64,000 bases of DNA from Haloflavibacter putidus (GCF_006546625.1 NZ_VIAR01000001.1:310001-374000), one strand, 5' to 3'. Shown: positions 35,012 through 43,400, numbered from the stretch's first letter. Program-made: numbers and translations. Notes: generated from the sequence alone by a model not told the origin.

Positions 35012-37687
35012 TTAGAGTTTGTACGATAACTTAAACAAAATAGTTCTGGGTTGGATAAAAATATTGGTGTCGCTTACCAAAAACTGGTTAAAGCTGTTTT
35101 CGTTTTTATAACGAACGTCAAAAATATTATCTACGTCAATTTCAAATCCCCACGCGCTGTCTTCTTTGTTGTAATACAACGAAAGGTTGCCAACATCAAA
35201 ACGGTTTGTTTGCTTGGTGTTTAGGTTTTTGTAATAATTATAGGTATAATCTGCCGAAAAAATAAAGTCGTTTAAAAAATCCCAGTCCAAAATAGCATAC
35301 GGACTTATTTGCGTAAATTTATTGGTAGAAATATCCGATTCAAAATTGCTAAAACGCTGTTCCCAGCCTATTTCTATGTTTGGCCAATCTTTAAACCGGG
35401 TTTCGGCTTTTAGGGTGTAACGGTAATTGTTGGATTGGTAGTCGTTTTTTTCTTGGTTTATAATCCGGGAATAATCTGCTAAACTTATGTTTCCGCTAAG
35501 GCTAAACTTATACTTTTTTATTTGTTTGGCAAAAGAGCCCATTAATGCATAGGTGTTTTCTGGCAAACCGGTATAAATTGAAGTATTTACCTGATCTATA
35601 CCTTCTATTTGGGTGGTGTTTCGTATAGATTTTTCGCGCTTGGTATAACTCAGGTTGGCGTTTATAAAAATACCTTTAAACAAATTAAATTGGTGGTAAC
35701 GCAAGTTGGCCGAATGGTAAACTTTGTTTTCTAAATTTTGGTTACCACGGTACAAACGGTTAAAACTAATTAAGCGCAAGCGGTTGGCATATTTTTCTGC
35801 GTTGGAAAAACCGGTTTTTAAGCGGTAGTCCAGTTTGATTTTTTCGGCGGAAGAAAGTTCGTATTCTATATTCAGTTCGGGTAACCAAAGGCTTTTTTGT
35901 TGGTTGGCCACTTCCGTGGAAAATTGGTTAAGCTTCCAAAAATAAGAATGATAGAATATACCGGGTTTAAAGATAAAATTGCCAGCTTTTGCTTTGTACT
36001 GAAACCCAATATAATTATCTACCAACCTAAAAGTGGTGGCATTATTAAAACCGCTATCTTCAAAACTATTTATGCTGCCGTCTTGGAGCAATTGCCGGTC
36101 TAAGGAAGAAAATTTTTCATGAAAAAAATTGACTCCAATTTTAGGATAAATATGGTTAAAATTATTGAGCACCCAATAATGCTTGAGATCCAAATTGGCT
36201 TGATGCCGCTTAGTTGCGGTGTTTTGTAATAAATTATAAAATTCGCCATCTTCCTGAAAAGGAATTAAATTATTAAGTACCGGCCGGTTAAACAGCCAAT
36301 CGTTCTTGTTTTCTTGGTTGTTGTATTTATAAGCCGCAGTTAAGGTAGAAGTATGCTCATACGAAAATTGTTTGTTAAACCTGATTTCTTGGTTTATACT
36401 CAGATTTTTGGGTTTTTGTAAGATGTTGGTACGCAAGCTGTCTGCCGCAGTGATTGAATTCAAATTTTCTGTAGCATCGCCATTGGAGGTTTTTATAAAA
36501 GCATCGTAGGCCACATCTGTATCTTCGTTGGGTTGGTAGCGCAACTTTATCTTGTTTAAACTGAATAAAACCGTGTTGTTGTTGGTGGTTTCCCTAAACT
36601 CGTCTAAATTATCTTGGGTTACATAGGCAATTTCTTTGGTGGTGCGCGTACGGGTTTTGCCTTTATTTACGATACTAAAAGCTTCTAAGCGCAAATCTGG
36701 ACTAATTTGCTGCGACAAGCTGCCGGCGCCAAAATCGTTTTTTTGGTAGATAAAATCTTCTTGGCCCAGAAAACTGGCAAAATCGCTGTTATAAATATCG
36801 CCAAAAGAAGTAGAACCATCCATCATAGCGGCATAACCGCCTTCAAAATCTATATAATCTTTTAGGGTAAACGATTTTTTGCCAATATTATTAAAATCGC
36901 CAATTACATTTATGGCTGTTTTGGGACTGTAATAAAACAAGGTGGGATGGAATAAAAAACGCTCTTTTATACCACCACCGGCTTCTATATCTCCAAAAAC
37001 AAATTCTTTTTTGCCCTCTTTTAGCTTGATGTTAAGCGCCATTTGGTCACTATCACTCAAACCTTTTAAAAAACTAACTTCGTTATAATTGTCTAAAGCT
37101 TCTACTTCTTCTACGGCATCTGCAGGAATATTGTTAACGCCCAATTTAGTGTCTCCGGTAAAAAAGGTTTTGCCCTCTACCATTAATTTGGTTACTTTTT
37201 TGCCGTTTACTTTTACATTGCCTTCCCTATCTACTTCTACGCCGGGCAATTTTTTTAAAACTTCGCGCAGTTTGCGTTCTTCGCCGGTTTTAAACTGCTC
37301 TGTACGGTAGGTTATGGTATCTTCTTTTACAATTACCGCCATTTCTTGTTTTACAATTACCTCTTCTAGGCTTTGGGTACTTTCTTGCAGGCTGTAGTTT
37401 TTTACGCGGTCTTCTGTTAGGTTTAGCGTATCTGTAAATTTAGAAAAACCCATATGCGTAACTTCTATTTTGTAGGTAACGTCTTGGTTTAGCGTTAATT
37501 TATACCGGCCTTGGGTATCTGTGATGGCAAAAGTAATGTCTTGGTTTTTTGCCAACGGACTTGCAATAAGATTGGTATAAGGTATGCTGTTTTGCGTGCT
37601 GTCCAGGACTTTGCCTTCTAAACGCACATTTTGCGCTACTACCGAAGAAAATCCTGTTAGGAAGAACAGGATTGTTAGGGTTTTAAT
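35012..37687 (-). CDS. outer membrane receptor (regulatory-like domain plus TonB-type barrel), the only full-length one in the array
   Basis: A large outer membrane protein. From GTG 37627 the frame encodes 871 aa; the 20 codons upstream encode IKTLTILFFLTGFSSVVAQN, a signal peptide, so translation must begin earlier. No ATG/GTG/TTG is in frame between the preceding stop (37730) and this leader; the ATT at 37685-37687 is the best candidate. Next are a carboxypeptidase-regulatory-like domain (GKVLDSTQNSIPYTNLI), a plug with LREVLKKLPGVEVDREGNVK, and a barrel ending PRTILFKLSYKL. GLPGLI genes commonly sit beside such receptors. Ligand unknown. Confidence 0.7.
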   Translation of the reverse strand: MKTLTILFFLTGFSSVVAQNVRLEGKVLDSTQNSIPYTNLIASPLAKNQDITFAITDTQGRYKLTLNQDVTYKIEVTHMGFSKFTDTLNLTEDRVKNYSLQESTQSLEEVIVKQEMAVIVKEDTITYRTEQFKTGEERKLREVLKKLPGVEVDREGNVKVNGKKVTKLMVEGKTFFTGDTKLGVNNIPADAVEEVEALDNYNEVSFLKGLSDSDQMALNIKLKEGKKEFVFGDIEAGGGIKERFLFHPTLFYYSPKTAINVIGDFNNIGKKSFTLKDYIDFEGGYAAMMDGSTSFGDIYNSDFASFLGQEDFIYQKNDFGAGSLSQQISPDLRLEAFSIVNKGKTRTRTTKEIAYVTQDNLDEFRETTNNNTVLFSLNKIKLRYQPNEDTDVAYDAFIKTSNGDATENLNSITAADSLRTNILQKPKNLSINQEIRFNKQFSYEHTSTLTAAYKYNNQENKNDWLFNRPVLNNLIPFQEDGEFYNLLQNTATKRHQANLDLKHYWVLNNFNHIYPKIGVNFFHEKFSSLDRQLLQDGSINSFEDSGFNNATTFRLVDNYIGFQYKAKAGNFIFKPGIFYHSYFWKLNQFSTEVANQQKSLWLPELNIEYELSSAEKIKLDYRLKTGFSNAEKYANRLRLISFNRLYRGNQNLENKVYHSANLRYHQFNLFKGIFINANLSYTKREKSIRNTTQIEGIDQVNTSIYTGLPENTYALMGSFAKQIKKYKFSLSGNISLADYSRIINQEKNDYQSNNYRYTLKAETRFKDWPNIEIGWEQRFSNFESDISTNKFTQISPYAILDWDFLNDFIFSADYTYNYYKNLNTKQTNRFDVGNLSLYYNKEDSAWGFEIDVDNIFDVRYKNENSFNQFLVSDTNIFIQPRTILFKLSYKL

Positions 37688-37729
37688 TTTATTAAATTTA
37701 GTTTGGATAGGGCTATTGTTTAGTTTCTT

Positions 37730-38491
37730 CTAATCCGGTCTAAAATTGCTGTTCATTTTCCTAAAGATTGCTTGTAATTCTTGATTGGTTATAATTTCGT
37801 ATTTATCATTAGGAATTTTAATTCTTAGCCTATCTATTTCTTCAATAGAAGTTAGGTTAAAACTATAACGCAAACCTTTCTTGGTTTTTTCTTCCGCTTT
37901 AAGCTGCATAATCAAACCGGGGAGACCTCCAAACATTATCGGTCCATATCTAGCCGGAATTTTAGGACAGAACCAAGCTTCTACCTGAGTTTTTACACCA
38001 TTTGCATTCGTAATAACGGCCGTGGCTCTAATAATTTCAAAGTTCTTATAGCTCTTTTTAGAATTGGTGATTTTCCAATTTATTGTTTTTAAAGGATAGT
38101 TAACCAAATATGTCTTTCCTCCAGCATTAACCTCTTTAAAATGATTTTCACAGGCTATATCGGTGTACAGTTTTGTTTCTGCGTCCAAAGATATCAAAAG
38201 TGCTTTTCCTACTTTATCGCTTATGGCATTATCTATTGTTAACCTTTCTATAGGCTTAAAGATTGCTCTTTCAGCATTAAAAACCAAAGAAAAATCTGTA
38301 TTATTCGCACTAGATAACATACGTTTTAACATGCGGTTATAACGTTTATCATTCTGCGTTTTTTCTTGTTTAAAGTTGTCAGCAAATTTATTTTTATCTA
38401 ACTGAAAATCATAAGTTGCTTCATACATTTTCTGGGCTTGTAAAATGTTAACCCATAGCAATAACAAGATAAGTAAAGGTGATTTTTGCAT
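37730..38491 (-). CDS. GLPGLI family protein, array copy 6
   Basis: A 253 aa exported protein, signal peptide ending ILQAQ (about 19). The family motif FGGLPGLIMQLK is near residue 190, preceded by AWFCPKIPARYGP. The earlier part has ETKLYTDIACENHFKEVNAG, a strand pair common to the array. The C-terminus LQAIFRKMNSNFRPD and its DNA are virtually identical to copy 1 (43565-44324), while the rest diverges. It directly precedes the full-length receptor, suggesting they act together. Function of the family is unknown. Confidence 0.85.
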   Translation of the reverse strand: MQKSPLLILLLLWVNILQAQKMYEATYDFQLDKNKFADNFKQEKTQNDKRYNRMLKRMLSSANNTDFSLVFNAERAIFKPIERLTIDNAISDKVGKALLISLDAETKLYTDIACENHFKEVNAGGKTYLVNYPLKTINWKITNSKKSYKNFEIIRATAVITNANGVKTQVEAWFCPKIPARYGPIMFGGLPGLIMQLKAEEKTKKGLRYSFNLTSIEEIDRLRIKIPNDKYEIITNQELQAIFRKMNSNFRPD

Positions 38492-38530
38492 ATTTTTTAA
38501 ATTAAAAAAGTGTGAAGCAACTTAGGTTGG

Positions 38531-38734
38531 TTAATTCATACATTCATTATATGCAATATCCGTAAAAACCCAGTATTGATAATCAGAGCACCCTCCATCT
38601 CTATTACTGCACCAATTTGAAGCAGCGACCCAAGCGAAATCTGCACATTCTTGTTCTTTCTCTTTTGCAATTGCATCTGTACTGTTAAAACCAAACGCCA
38701 AAAATAGCGCGGTTACTGCTAGTAATTTTTTCAT
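38531..38734 (-). CDS. small secreted Cys-containing peptide, array copy 5
   Basis: A 67 aa product. Leader MKKLLAVTALFLAFGFNSTD with AIA cleavage site, then mature KEKEQECADFAWVAASNWC and so on. The mature part of about 44 residues has four Cys and aromatic clusters (YQYW, and Y before the last Cys), ending ECMN. Compared with its paralogues the leader is almost identical while the core differs. It precedes GLPGLI copy 6 by 39 bases. No family is recognised. It could be a secreted effector, signal or ligand of the downstream receptor. Confidence 0.7.
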   Translation of the reverse strand: MKKLLAVTALFLAFGFNSTDAIAKEKEQECADFAWVAASNWCSNRDGGCSDYQYWVFTDIAYNECMN

Positions 38735-38763
38735 AAAAATATAATTTAATTGTTAATAAAAAC

Positions 38764-38779
38764 CAAACTTTAAAAAAAA
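38764..38779 (-). promoter_or_regulatory. degraded promoter leader of peptide copy 5, T(8) tract
   Basis: On the minus strand a run of eight T is followed by AAAGTTTG. Sister copies have TAAGTTTG, so this one has lost the T of the -7 consensus and has the shortest T-run of the four. Confidence 0.45.
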
Positions 38780-38815
38780 CGGTTTTACACAAACAATTTT
38801 ACACTTTAACAGTTT

Positions 38816-38956
38816 TTAGTTGTAGTTAATCGGTAAACTAAAAACTAAGTTCTTAATAAATTTTGGGTTTTGCAAGGCTTTACCTTCTAAACGCACATTT
38901 TGCGCCATTACGGAAGAAAATCCTGTTAGGAAGAACAGGATTGTTAGGGTTTTGAT
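38816..38956 (-). pseudogene. receptor mini-gene A (signal peptide joined to C-terminal strand)
   Basis: In frame it reads IKTLTILFFLTGFSSVMAQ then NVRLEGKALQNPKFIKN and LVFSLPINYN, stop. The first part is the receptor signal peptide and first mature residues (compare the full-length gene at 35012-37687). The rest resembles the last barrel strand of such receptors. About 2.5 kb of plug and barrel is missing, with the reading frame kept across the join. There is no ATG/GTG/TTG at the leader start. It lies between GLPGLI copy 5 and peptide copy 5. Confidence 0.65.
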
Positions 38957-39016
38957 TTTATTAAATTTATTTTGGATAGGTCTTTATTTGTTTTTTTATT
39001 AAACGTCAAATGTTAC

Positions 39017-39742
39017 TTAACGCATAGATTGCATCGCGGTGGAAAAAAGCTTATAGTAATTTTTTAAATTTATTGCTTTACCCTTAGGACGTGTAATTTC
39101 TATAGTATTCTCTTTTTTGTCTATCTCTTCCAGAGTAAATATTCGTTTATCTACCTTTAATTGCACAATTAAACCAGGCAAACCGGCATAAGCTAGCGGA
39201 CCGTGATTGATGGGTACACTTTTGGTAAACCAAGCAATTACTTTCTGTGTTTTTAATTCGCCATCTTTATTATAATAGGTTTTTTCTGTGGTTGCTTTTT
39301 GACAAGCATAGGTTCCTATTGTTTTGGTTTCGTTACTTATCTGCCATTCTAACTCTGGTAAAAAGATTAAATAAGTCTTGCCAAAATCTTCTGTTTGTTG
39401 TAATCTTTCCGCGCAAGCCAAATCGTTATAAAAAATCCCTTGAATTGGCGCAATTGCTATTTTTAAAAATGGACTGTTATTATTTTTAGTCAAAATATTT
39501 TTTCTTTTAAAAATGGATTTATCATTTTTAAAAAGCAACTTATACTCCAGACTATTAGCAATCTCTCTAGCTTTTCTATCTATTTTTCTATATTTTTTGT
39601 ATTGCTGAGGATTTGTCGTCTTCATTTTTGAATAATCTGTAAGTTCTATGTCTAAGGCATAGGTCAACTTACCAGAAGATTGCGAATAAAGTATCTGGCT
39701 AAATAGTACTACTGCCGTTATTACGAATTTTTTATATAGCAT
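39017..39742 (-). CDS. GLPGLI family protein, array copy 5
   Basis: A 241 aa exported protein; signal peptide MLYKKFVITAVVLFSQILYSQ. The family motif YAGLPGLIVQLKVDK is near residue 187, preceded by AWFTKSVPINHGP. It has a conserved ACAERLQQTEDFGK stretch. It stands alone in its cassette: no peptide gene precedes it, only a truncated receptor remnant. Unlike copies 1 and 6 its C-terminus is short (KLFSTAMQSMR) and resembles copies 3 and 4. Confidence 0.84.
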   Translation of the reverse strand: MLYKKFVITAVVLFSQILYSQSSGKLTYALDIELTDYSKMKTTNPQQYKKYRKIDRKAREIANSLEYKLLFKNDKSIFKRKNILTKNNNSPFLKIAIAPIQGIFYNDLACAERLQQTEDFGKTYLIFLPELEWQISNETKTIGTYACQKATTEKTYYNKDGELKTQKVIAWFTKSVPINHGPLAYAGLPGLIVQLKVDKRIFTLEEIDKKENTIEITRPKGKAINLKNYYKLFSTAMQSMR

Positions 39743-39799
39743 TAAAAATAAAAGAATTACTGCTTCTTACAAATATGGTCGTATCTCTCTTTAATTGAT

Positions 39800-39855
39800 T
39801 TTCATAACACAAACTAAAATTTAAGTTCTTAATAAATTTTGGGTTTTGCAAGTTG
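39800..39855 (-). pseudogene. receptor remnant B (C-terminal strand only)
   Basis: Reads LQNPKFIKNLNFSLCYENQ in frame; no signal peptide precedes it and no peptide leader follows. The cassette boundary here has lost both. It is in the gap between GLPGLI copies 4 and 5. Confidence 0.5.
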
Positions 39856-39868
39856 GTGGTCGACTTTT

Positions 39869-40612
39869 CTACTCTTCAATAAATTTTTGGGTCAATCTCG
39901 AGATTAAATCTTCGTATTCCTTTTGGGTCATGGCTTCTTTATCCTCTATTTTTTCGACTTTGAAGTTTTCACTTTGCTCAATTTTCTTGGCCGTTACTAC
40001 TGCTCCTTTTAAATGAACTTCTGCTATTAAGCCCGGCAAGCCCATAAAAATATCTGGCCCCGATTGTAAAGGTATGGATGGGATAAACCAAGCTTCTACC
40101 TCTAAGTTCTCATTAGTTACTGGATAATAGTAATTACCTGTTGCTTTTCTGGCAGTGAAACCCAAAATCTTTTTATGGTCTTCTTTTATAACCCAATTAA
40201 AATTATAATAATCTCTTTTTACTGTAAAATCTTGACTTACCAGGTTTTTAATAAAAGTGATTTTTTTGTCTTTATGATTGGCGTAAACTTCTGTATTAAA
40301 AGAAGTAAATTGTTTCACCGCTTTATAATAAAGCGATTCAATTCGTGAATCACTTTCTATCATTAAGGTCTTTTCTTCTTTAAAATACGAATTTTCTTTA
40401 TTGCTAAAAAGTAAATAATTTACATCTTTTGAACGGTTAATAATTTTTTCAGTAAAATGTTTAGATCTTTCATTTAAACTATCTATAGGGCGACGTAATT
40501 TTATTTCAGAAATTCCGTAAATTATTTTAAAAGAAGTCTGTGCATTTAGGTTCTGGTTAAAACAACAAATAGATACACAGACCACTAAAATTTTAAAAAA
40601 AATTTTTAACAT
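39869..40612 (-). CDS. GLPGLI family protein, array copy 4
   Basis: A 247 aa exported protein. The start is taken at ATG 40612 (MLKIFFKILVVCVSICCFNQ), because an upstream start at 40639 would overlap the peptide gene. The family motif FMGLPGLIAEVHLKG is near residue 190, preceded by AWFIPSIPLQSGP. It is the most divergent copy outside the motif. The preceding peptide ends five bases upstream. Function unknown. Confidence 0.82.
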   Translation of the reverse strand: MLKIFFKILVVCVSICCFNQNLNAQTSFKIIYGISEIKLRRPIDSLNERSKHFTEKIINRSKDVNYLLFSNKENSYFKEEKTLMIESDSRIESLYYKAVKQFTSFNTEVYANHKDKKITFIKNLVSQDFTVKRDYYNFNWVIKEDHKKILGFTARKATGNYYYPVTNENLEVEAWFIPSIPLQSGPDIFMGLPGLIAEVHLKGAVVTAKKIEQSENFKVEKIEDKEAMTQKEYEDLISRLTQKFIEE

Positions 40613-40617
40613 TAAAT

Positions 40618-40815
40618 TTACCCTCGATATATTTGACATTCAAGTACGAAGTTATTAAAGAGATCAATATTATCTAAATTTATACCACCATAATGATCAT
40701 GGAATATCTCGTGATAAGTAGCAAAACAACTTTGCTCCTGTTCTCTGGCATCTGCGCCTAAACTTGTAAAAGAAAATGCTGTAAATAATACAGCAACTGC
40801 TAGTAATTTCTTCAT
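40618..40815 (-). CDS. small secreted Cys-containing peptide, array copy 4
   Basis: A 65 aa product. The leader is a variant (MKKLLAVAVLFTAFSFTSLG then ADA) and the mature part REQEQSCFATYHEIFHDHYG and on ends LECQIYRG, with two Cys. It keeps the EQ(E/S)C start and a Cys near the end but lacks the AW pair of its sisters, so it is the most diverged core. It lies five bases before GLPGLI copy 4. Confidence 0.62.
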   Translation of the reverse strand: MKKLLAVAVLFTAFSFTSLGADAREQEQSCFATYHEIFHDHYGGINLDNIDLFNNFVLECQIYRG

Positions 40816-40844
40816 AATTTTAAAATTTAATTGTTAATAAAACC

Positions 40845-40865
40845 CAAACTTATATAAAAAAAAAA
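40845..40865 (-). promoter_or_regulatory. promoter leader of peptide copy 4: T(10) tract and TAAGTTTG
   Basis: On the minus strand ten T, then ATA, then TAAGTTTG, an exact TAnnTTTG box, and about 30 bases to the ATG. A TTG lies further upstream, so T-run length would set the -33 to -7 spacing. Confidence 0.5.
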
Positions 40866-40899
40866 CGGTTTTACATAAACAATTTTACACTTTAACAGT

Positions 40900-41039
40900 T
40901 TGTAGTAGTTAATCGGCAAACTAAGGTTCAAGTTCTTAATAATTTTTGGGTTTTGCAAGGCTTTGCCTTCTAAACGCACATTTTGCGCCATAACGGAAGA
41001 AAATCCTGTTAGGAAGAACAGGATTGTTAGGGTTTTGAT
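40900..41039 (-). pseudogene. receptor mini-gene C
   Basis: Same join as mini-gene A: signal IKTLTILFFLTGFSSVMAQ then NVRLEGKALQNPKIIKN and a strand. The stop codon of copy A (TAA after NYN) is lost here, so the frame reads on into the T-run. It lies between GLPGLI copy 3 and peptide copy 4. Confidence 0.55.
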
Positions 41040-41077
41040 TTTATTACATTTAGTTTGGATAGGGCTTTAGGTATTTT

Positions 41078-41815
41078 CTAATTTTGTTTAGCATTTTGCA
41101 TTGCACCTTTTGCCATGGCGTTAAAGTCATCAAATGATATTTTTTGACCTTTTACTGGCTTTTCTATATTTAAATTTTTGGACTTCTTAATTCTCGTAGC
41201 GTAGTAACGTTCATTAACAGTAGAAATTTCTAAAATTAAACCAGGCAAACCATTAAAGCCTAAAGGCCCGAAATTTAAAGGTATTTCCGGAGCGTACCAA
41301 GCTTCTACTTTTAAGTAGCTTTTGTTATTATCGTTATTAACCGTCCAACTACCAACTGCTTTTTTACAAATGTATCCTAAAATTTCTTTTTTTTCTTCTT
41401 TCAGCTTCCAGCCTCTTTTACCGAAATCTACTAAAAAATCACGACCGAAAGCATCTACCTGCCAATAATTCTCCTCTGTATTAAGATTAGTATAATAATT
41501 ACCTTTGAAGGGTCCAAAAGCGGCAATATTTCTGCCGTCTCTTTTTAAAATTTCCTCTACTTCAAATAAAGCACTTTGATTGGTAATAAGTAATTTGTAC
41601 TTTAATCTTTTTGCTGCCTCTTTACGTTTTTTTTCAATGGCGTAATATTCTTCAAATAATTTAGGATTCTCTTTTTTTAAAGCTTTACCTTTTTTTCCAT
41701 CTAATGAAGAAATTATTTTCTTTTTATAGGTGATTTTTAACCCTTCGTTTTGAGCATTACTCGCACAAGATACAAATAGCAACGAAAACAATAAATATAT
41801 ATAATTAAAACTCAT
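41078..41815 (-). CDS. GLPGLI family protein, array copy 3
   Basis: A 245 aa exported protein. The N-terminus MSFNYIYLLFSLLFVSCA contains Cys in a lipobox-like place, so it may be a lipoprotein, unlike most copies. The family motif FNGLPGLILEISTV is near residue 197, preceded by AWYAPEIPLNFGP. The region YKLLITNQSALFEVEEI is shared with copies 2 and 5. It is followed by receptor remnant C. Function unknown. Confidence 0.84.
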   Translation of the reverse strand: MSFNYIYLLFSLLFVSCASNAQNEGLKITYKKKIISSLDGKKGKALKKENPKLFEEYYAIEKKRKEAAKRLKYKLLITNQSALFEVEEILKRDGRNIAAFGPFKGNYYTNLNTEENYWQVDAFGRDFLVDFGKRGWKLKEEKKEILGYICKKAVGSWTVNNDNNKSYLKVEAWYAPEIPLNFGPLGFNGLPGLILEISTVNERYYATRIKKSKNLNIEKPVKGQKISFDDFNAMAKGAMQNAKQN

Positions 41816-41873
41816 TTTGATTTTTTAAAGCTACCCCAAGCTTAATAGAACCTAAGGCAGCTTGATTAATAAT

Positions 41874-42062
41874 TTAGAGGCAATGATCATTATAATATTC
41901 ATTCATATAATGCCATTCTAAATATTCCCATCCTTCACCCATTACAGTGCCATACCTCCAAGCTTTGTCAAAACATGTTTCTTCTTTCTCTTTTGCAATT
42001 GCATCTGTACTGTTAAAACCAAACGCCAAAAATAGCGCGGTTACTGCTAGTAATTTCTTCAT
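41874..42062 (-). CDS. small secreted Cys-containing peptide, array copy 3
   Basis: A 62 aa product with leader MKKLLAVTALFLAFGFNSTD, cleavage after AIA, mature part KEKEETCFDKAWRYGTVMG and a C-terminal NDHCL: two Cys. It keeps the C-x4-AW pattern and an aromatic cluster (WHYMNEYY) before the last Cys. It lies 58 bases before GLPGLI copy 3. Confidence 0.68.
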   Translation of the reverse strand: MKKLLAVTALFLAFGFNSTDAIAKEKEETCFDKAWRYGTVMGEGWEYLEWHYMNEYYNDHCL

Positions 42063-42091
42063 AATTTAAAAATTTAATTGTTAATAAAAAC

Positions 42092-42113
42092 CAAACTTAT
42101 AAAAAAAAAAAAA
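42092..42113 (-). promoter_or_regulatory. promoter leader of peptide copy 3: T(13) tract and TAAGTTTG
   Basis: Thirteen T next to an exact TAAGTTTG box (minus strand). This is the longest T-run of the four copies; the upstream TTG seen in sister copies is mutated here. Confidence 0.5.
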
Positions 42114-42171
42114 CGGTTTTACATAATTAAATCTGCACTTTAACAGTTTTTATTTGCACTTAATCGGGAAA

Positions 42172-42300
42172 CTAAAAAACCAAGTTCTTAATAAATTTTG
42201 GGGTTTGCAAGGCTTTAGCTTCTAAACGAACATTTTGTGCTATTACGGAAGAAAATCCTGTTAGAAAGAACAGGATTGTCAGGGTTGCTTTGATATGCAT
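42172..42300 (-). CDS. receptor mini-gene D, with ATG: 42 aa secreted micro-protein
   Basis: The only mini-gene with a proper start: ATG at 42300 gives MHIKATLTILFFLTGFSSVI, then AQ, then NVRLEAKALQTPKFIKN and LVF, stop TAG (42172-42174). Full-length receptor leader bases read ATAAAATT where this has ATGCATATC, so the other copies appear to have lost the ATG by a small deletion. It could still be translated and exported as a short peptide; otherwise it is a pseudogene. It starts 14 bases after GLPGLI copy 2. Confidence 0.45.
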   Translation of the reverse strand: MHIKATLTILFFLTGFSSVIAQNVRLEAKALQTPKFIKNLVF

Positions 42301-42314
42301 TAAATTTCTGGTAA

Positions 42315-43064
42315 TCAATTATTATTACTCATATTAAAAAATTTCGTATTAAGTTCCTTCATTATCTCCTTAAATTCCATTTCAGAAACTTCTCGCCCTT
42401 TTCGTGGTTTTTCTATTTTTGAGTGCTGTGGCGACAAATCTAAGTCTGTCACGTAAAACTTAGTGCCCGCAGCTACTTTTAATTCTATAATTAGACCAGG
42501 TAAACCAAAATAACCTTTAGGGCCAAAACTAACAGGTATTTCTGGCGTAAACCAAGCTACAATATCTTTAGTTTTATAAGCTTTTGATCTGGCATCGTAA
42601 ATTTTCTTTTTACTAATTGCTTTTATGCATTTAAAACCTGAGATAGTTTTACTCTCTTTTGTTATTTCCCAATCTGCTTTTTTGCGATTTACCAAAAAGA
42701 AAGAGCCGCTAACATTTACCTGCTCTAAAGTCTTCTCCGTTTCCAAATTAGTATAATTAATGCCTTCCATATTTTTTAAACCAGCGTACATACTATTTTT
42801 AAGTAAGATTTCTTGTTGTTCAAAAATAGCTTCATGTTCCCAAAATAATAGTTCATAAGAGAATTTTTCTATGGTTTCTGCCATTTTTTTGGCTTCCCTT
42901 AAAAAGTGTTCGTTTTCCTCAGGATTATTTTGCTTTAGACTAGTGAACATTGTGTCTTGAATGTCCATTTTTTTTCTATATACAACTTTACCACTTTGTT
43001 GAGACCAAGCAGCTGTAAAACTAAAAACTAACAAAAAAATTAATACAATATTTCTATTTATCAT
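42315..43064 (-). CDS. GLPGLI family protein, array copy 2
   Basis: A 249 aa exported protein; signal peptide MINRNIVLIFLLVFSFTAAW then SQ. The family motif YFGLPGLIIELKVA is near residue 200, preceded by AWFTPEIPVSFGP. The nonsense-broken peptide copy 2 lies 49 bases upstream, and mini-gene D follows. The gene itself is intact. Function unknown. Confidence 0.85.
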   Translation of the reverse strand: MINRNIVLIFLLVFSFTAAWSQQSGKVVYRKKMDIQDTMFTSLKQNNPEENEHFLREAKKMAETIEKFSYELLFWEHEAIFEQQEILLKNSMYAGLKNMEGINYTNLETEKTLEQVNVSGSFFLVNRKKADWEITKESKTISGFKCIKAISKKKIYDARSKAYKTKDIVAWFTPEIPVSFGPKGYFGLPGLIIELKVAAGTKFYVTDLDLSPQHSKIEKPRKGREVSEMEFKEIMKELNTKFFNMSNNN

Positions 43065-43113
43065 TTATTCAAATAATTATGCCCATAAAACAAAAGTTTT
43101 ACGGTCTATGAAT

Positions 43114-43302
43114 TTACCTGCAATTTGCCATATAATATGCGTCTGTGTACCAATAAGGATTACCTCCATACATAGCCGACATTAACGTTCCAAAATCCCA
43201 AGCTGCCGCTACACAATCTTGTTATTTCTCTTTTGCAATTGCATCTGTACTGTTAAAACCAAACGCTAAAAATAGCGCGGTTACTGCTAGTAATTTTTTC
43301 AT
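43114..43302 (-). pseudogene. secreted peptide copy 2 with nonsense codon
   Basis: The leader MKKLLAVTALFLAFGFNSTD, AIA and KEK is intact. Then TAA replaces the GAA seen in sister copies. Downstream the core continues in frame as QDCVAAAWDFGTLM and ends YYMANCR, stop TAA at 43114-43116, with the family pattern C-x4-AW and a last Cys. One base change (GAA to TAA) separates it from a normal gene, so it is a recent loss or a sequencing error. Confidence 0.75.
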
Positions 43303-43331
43303 AATTTAAAAATTTAATTGTTAATAAAAAC

Positions 43332-43351
43332 CAAACTTATAAAAAAAAAAA
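43332..43351 (-). promoter_or_regulatory. promoter leader of peptide copy 2: T(11) tract and TAAGTTTG
   Basis: On the minus strand eleven T, then A, then TAAGTTTG (-7 consensus). A TTG lies about 26 bases before the box, so T-run length decides the -33/-7 spacing. Confidence 0.5.
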
Positions 43352-43400
43352 CGGTTTTACATAAACAATTTTACACTTTAACAGTTTTTAGTTGTAGTTA

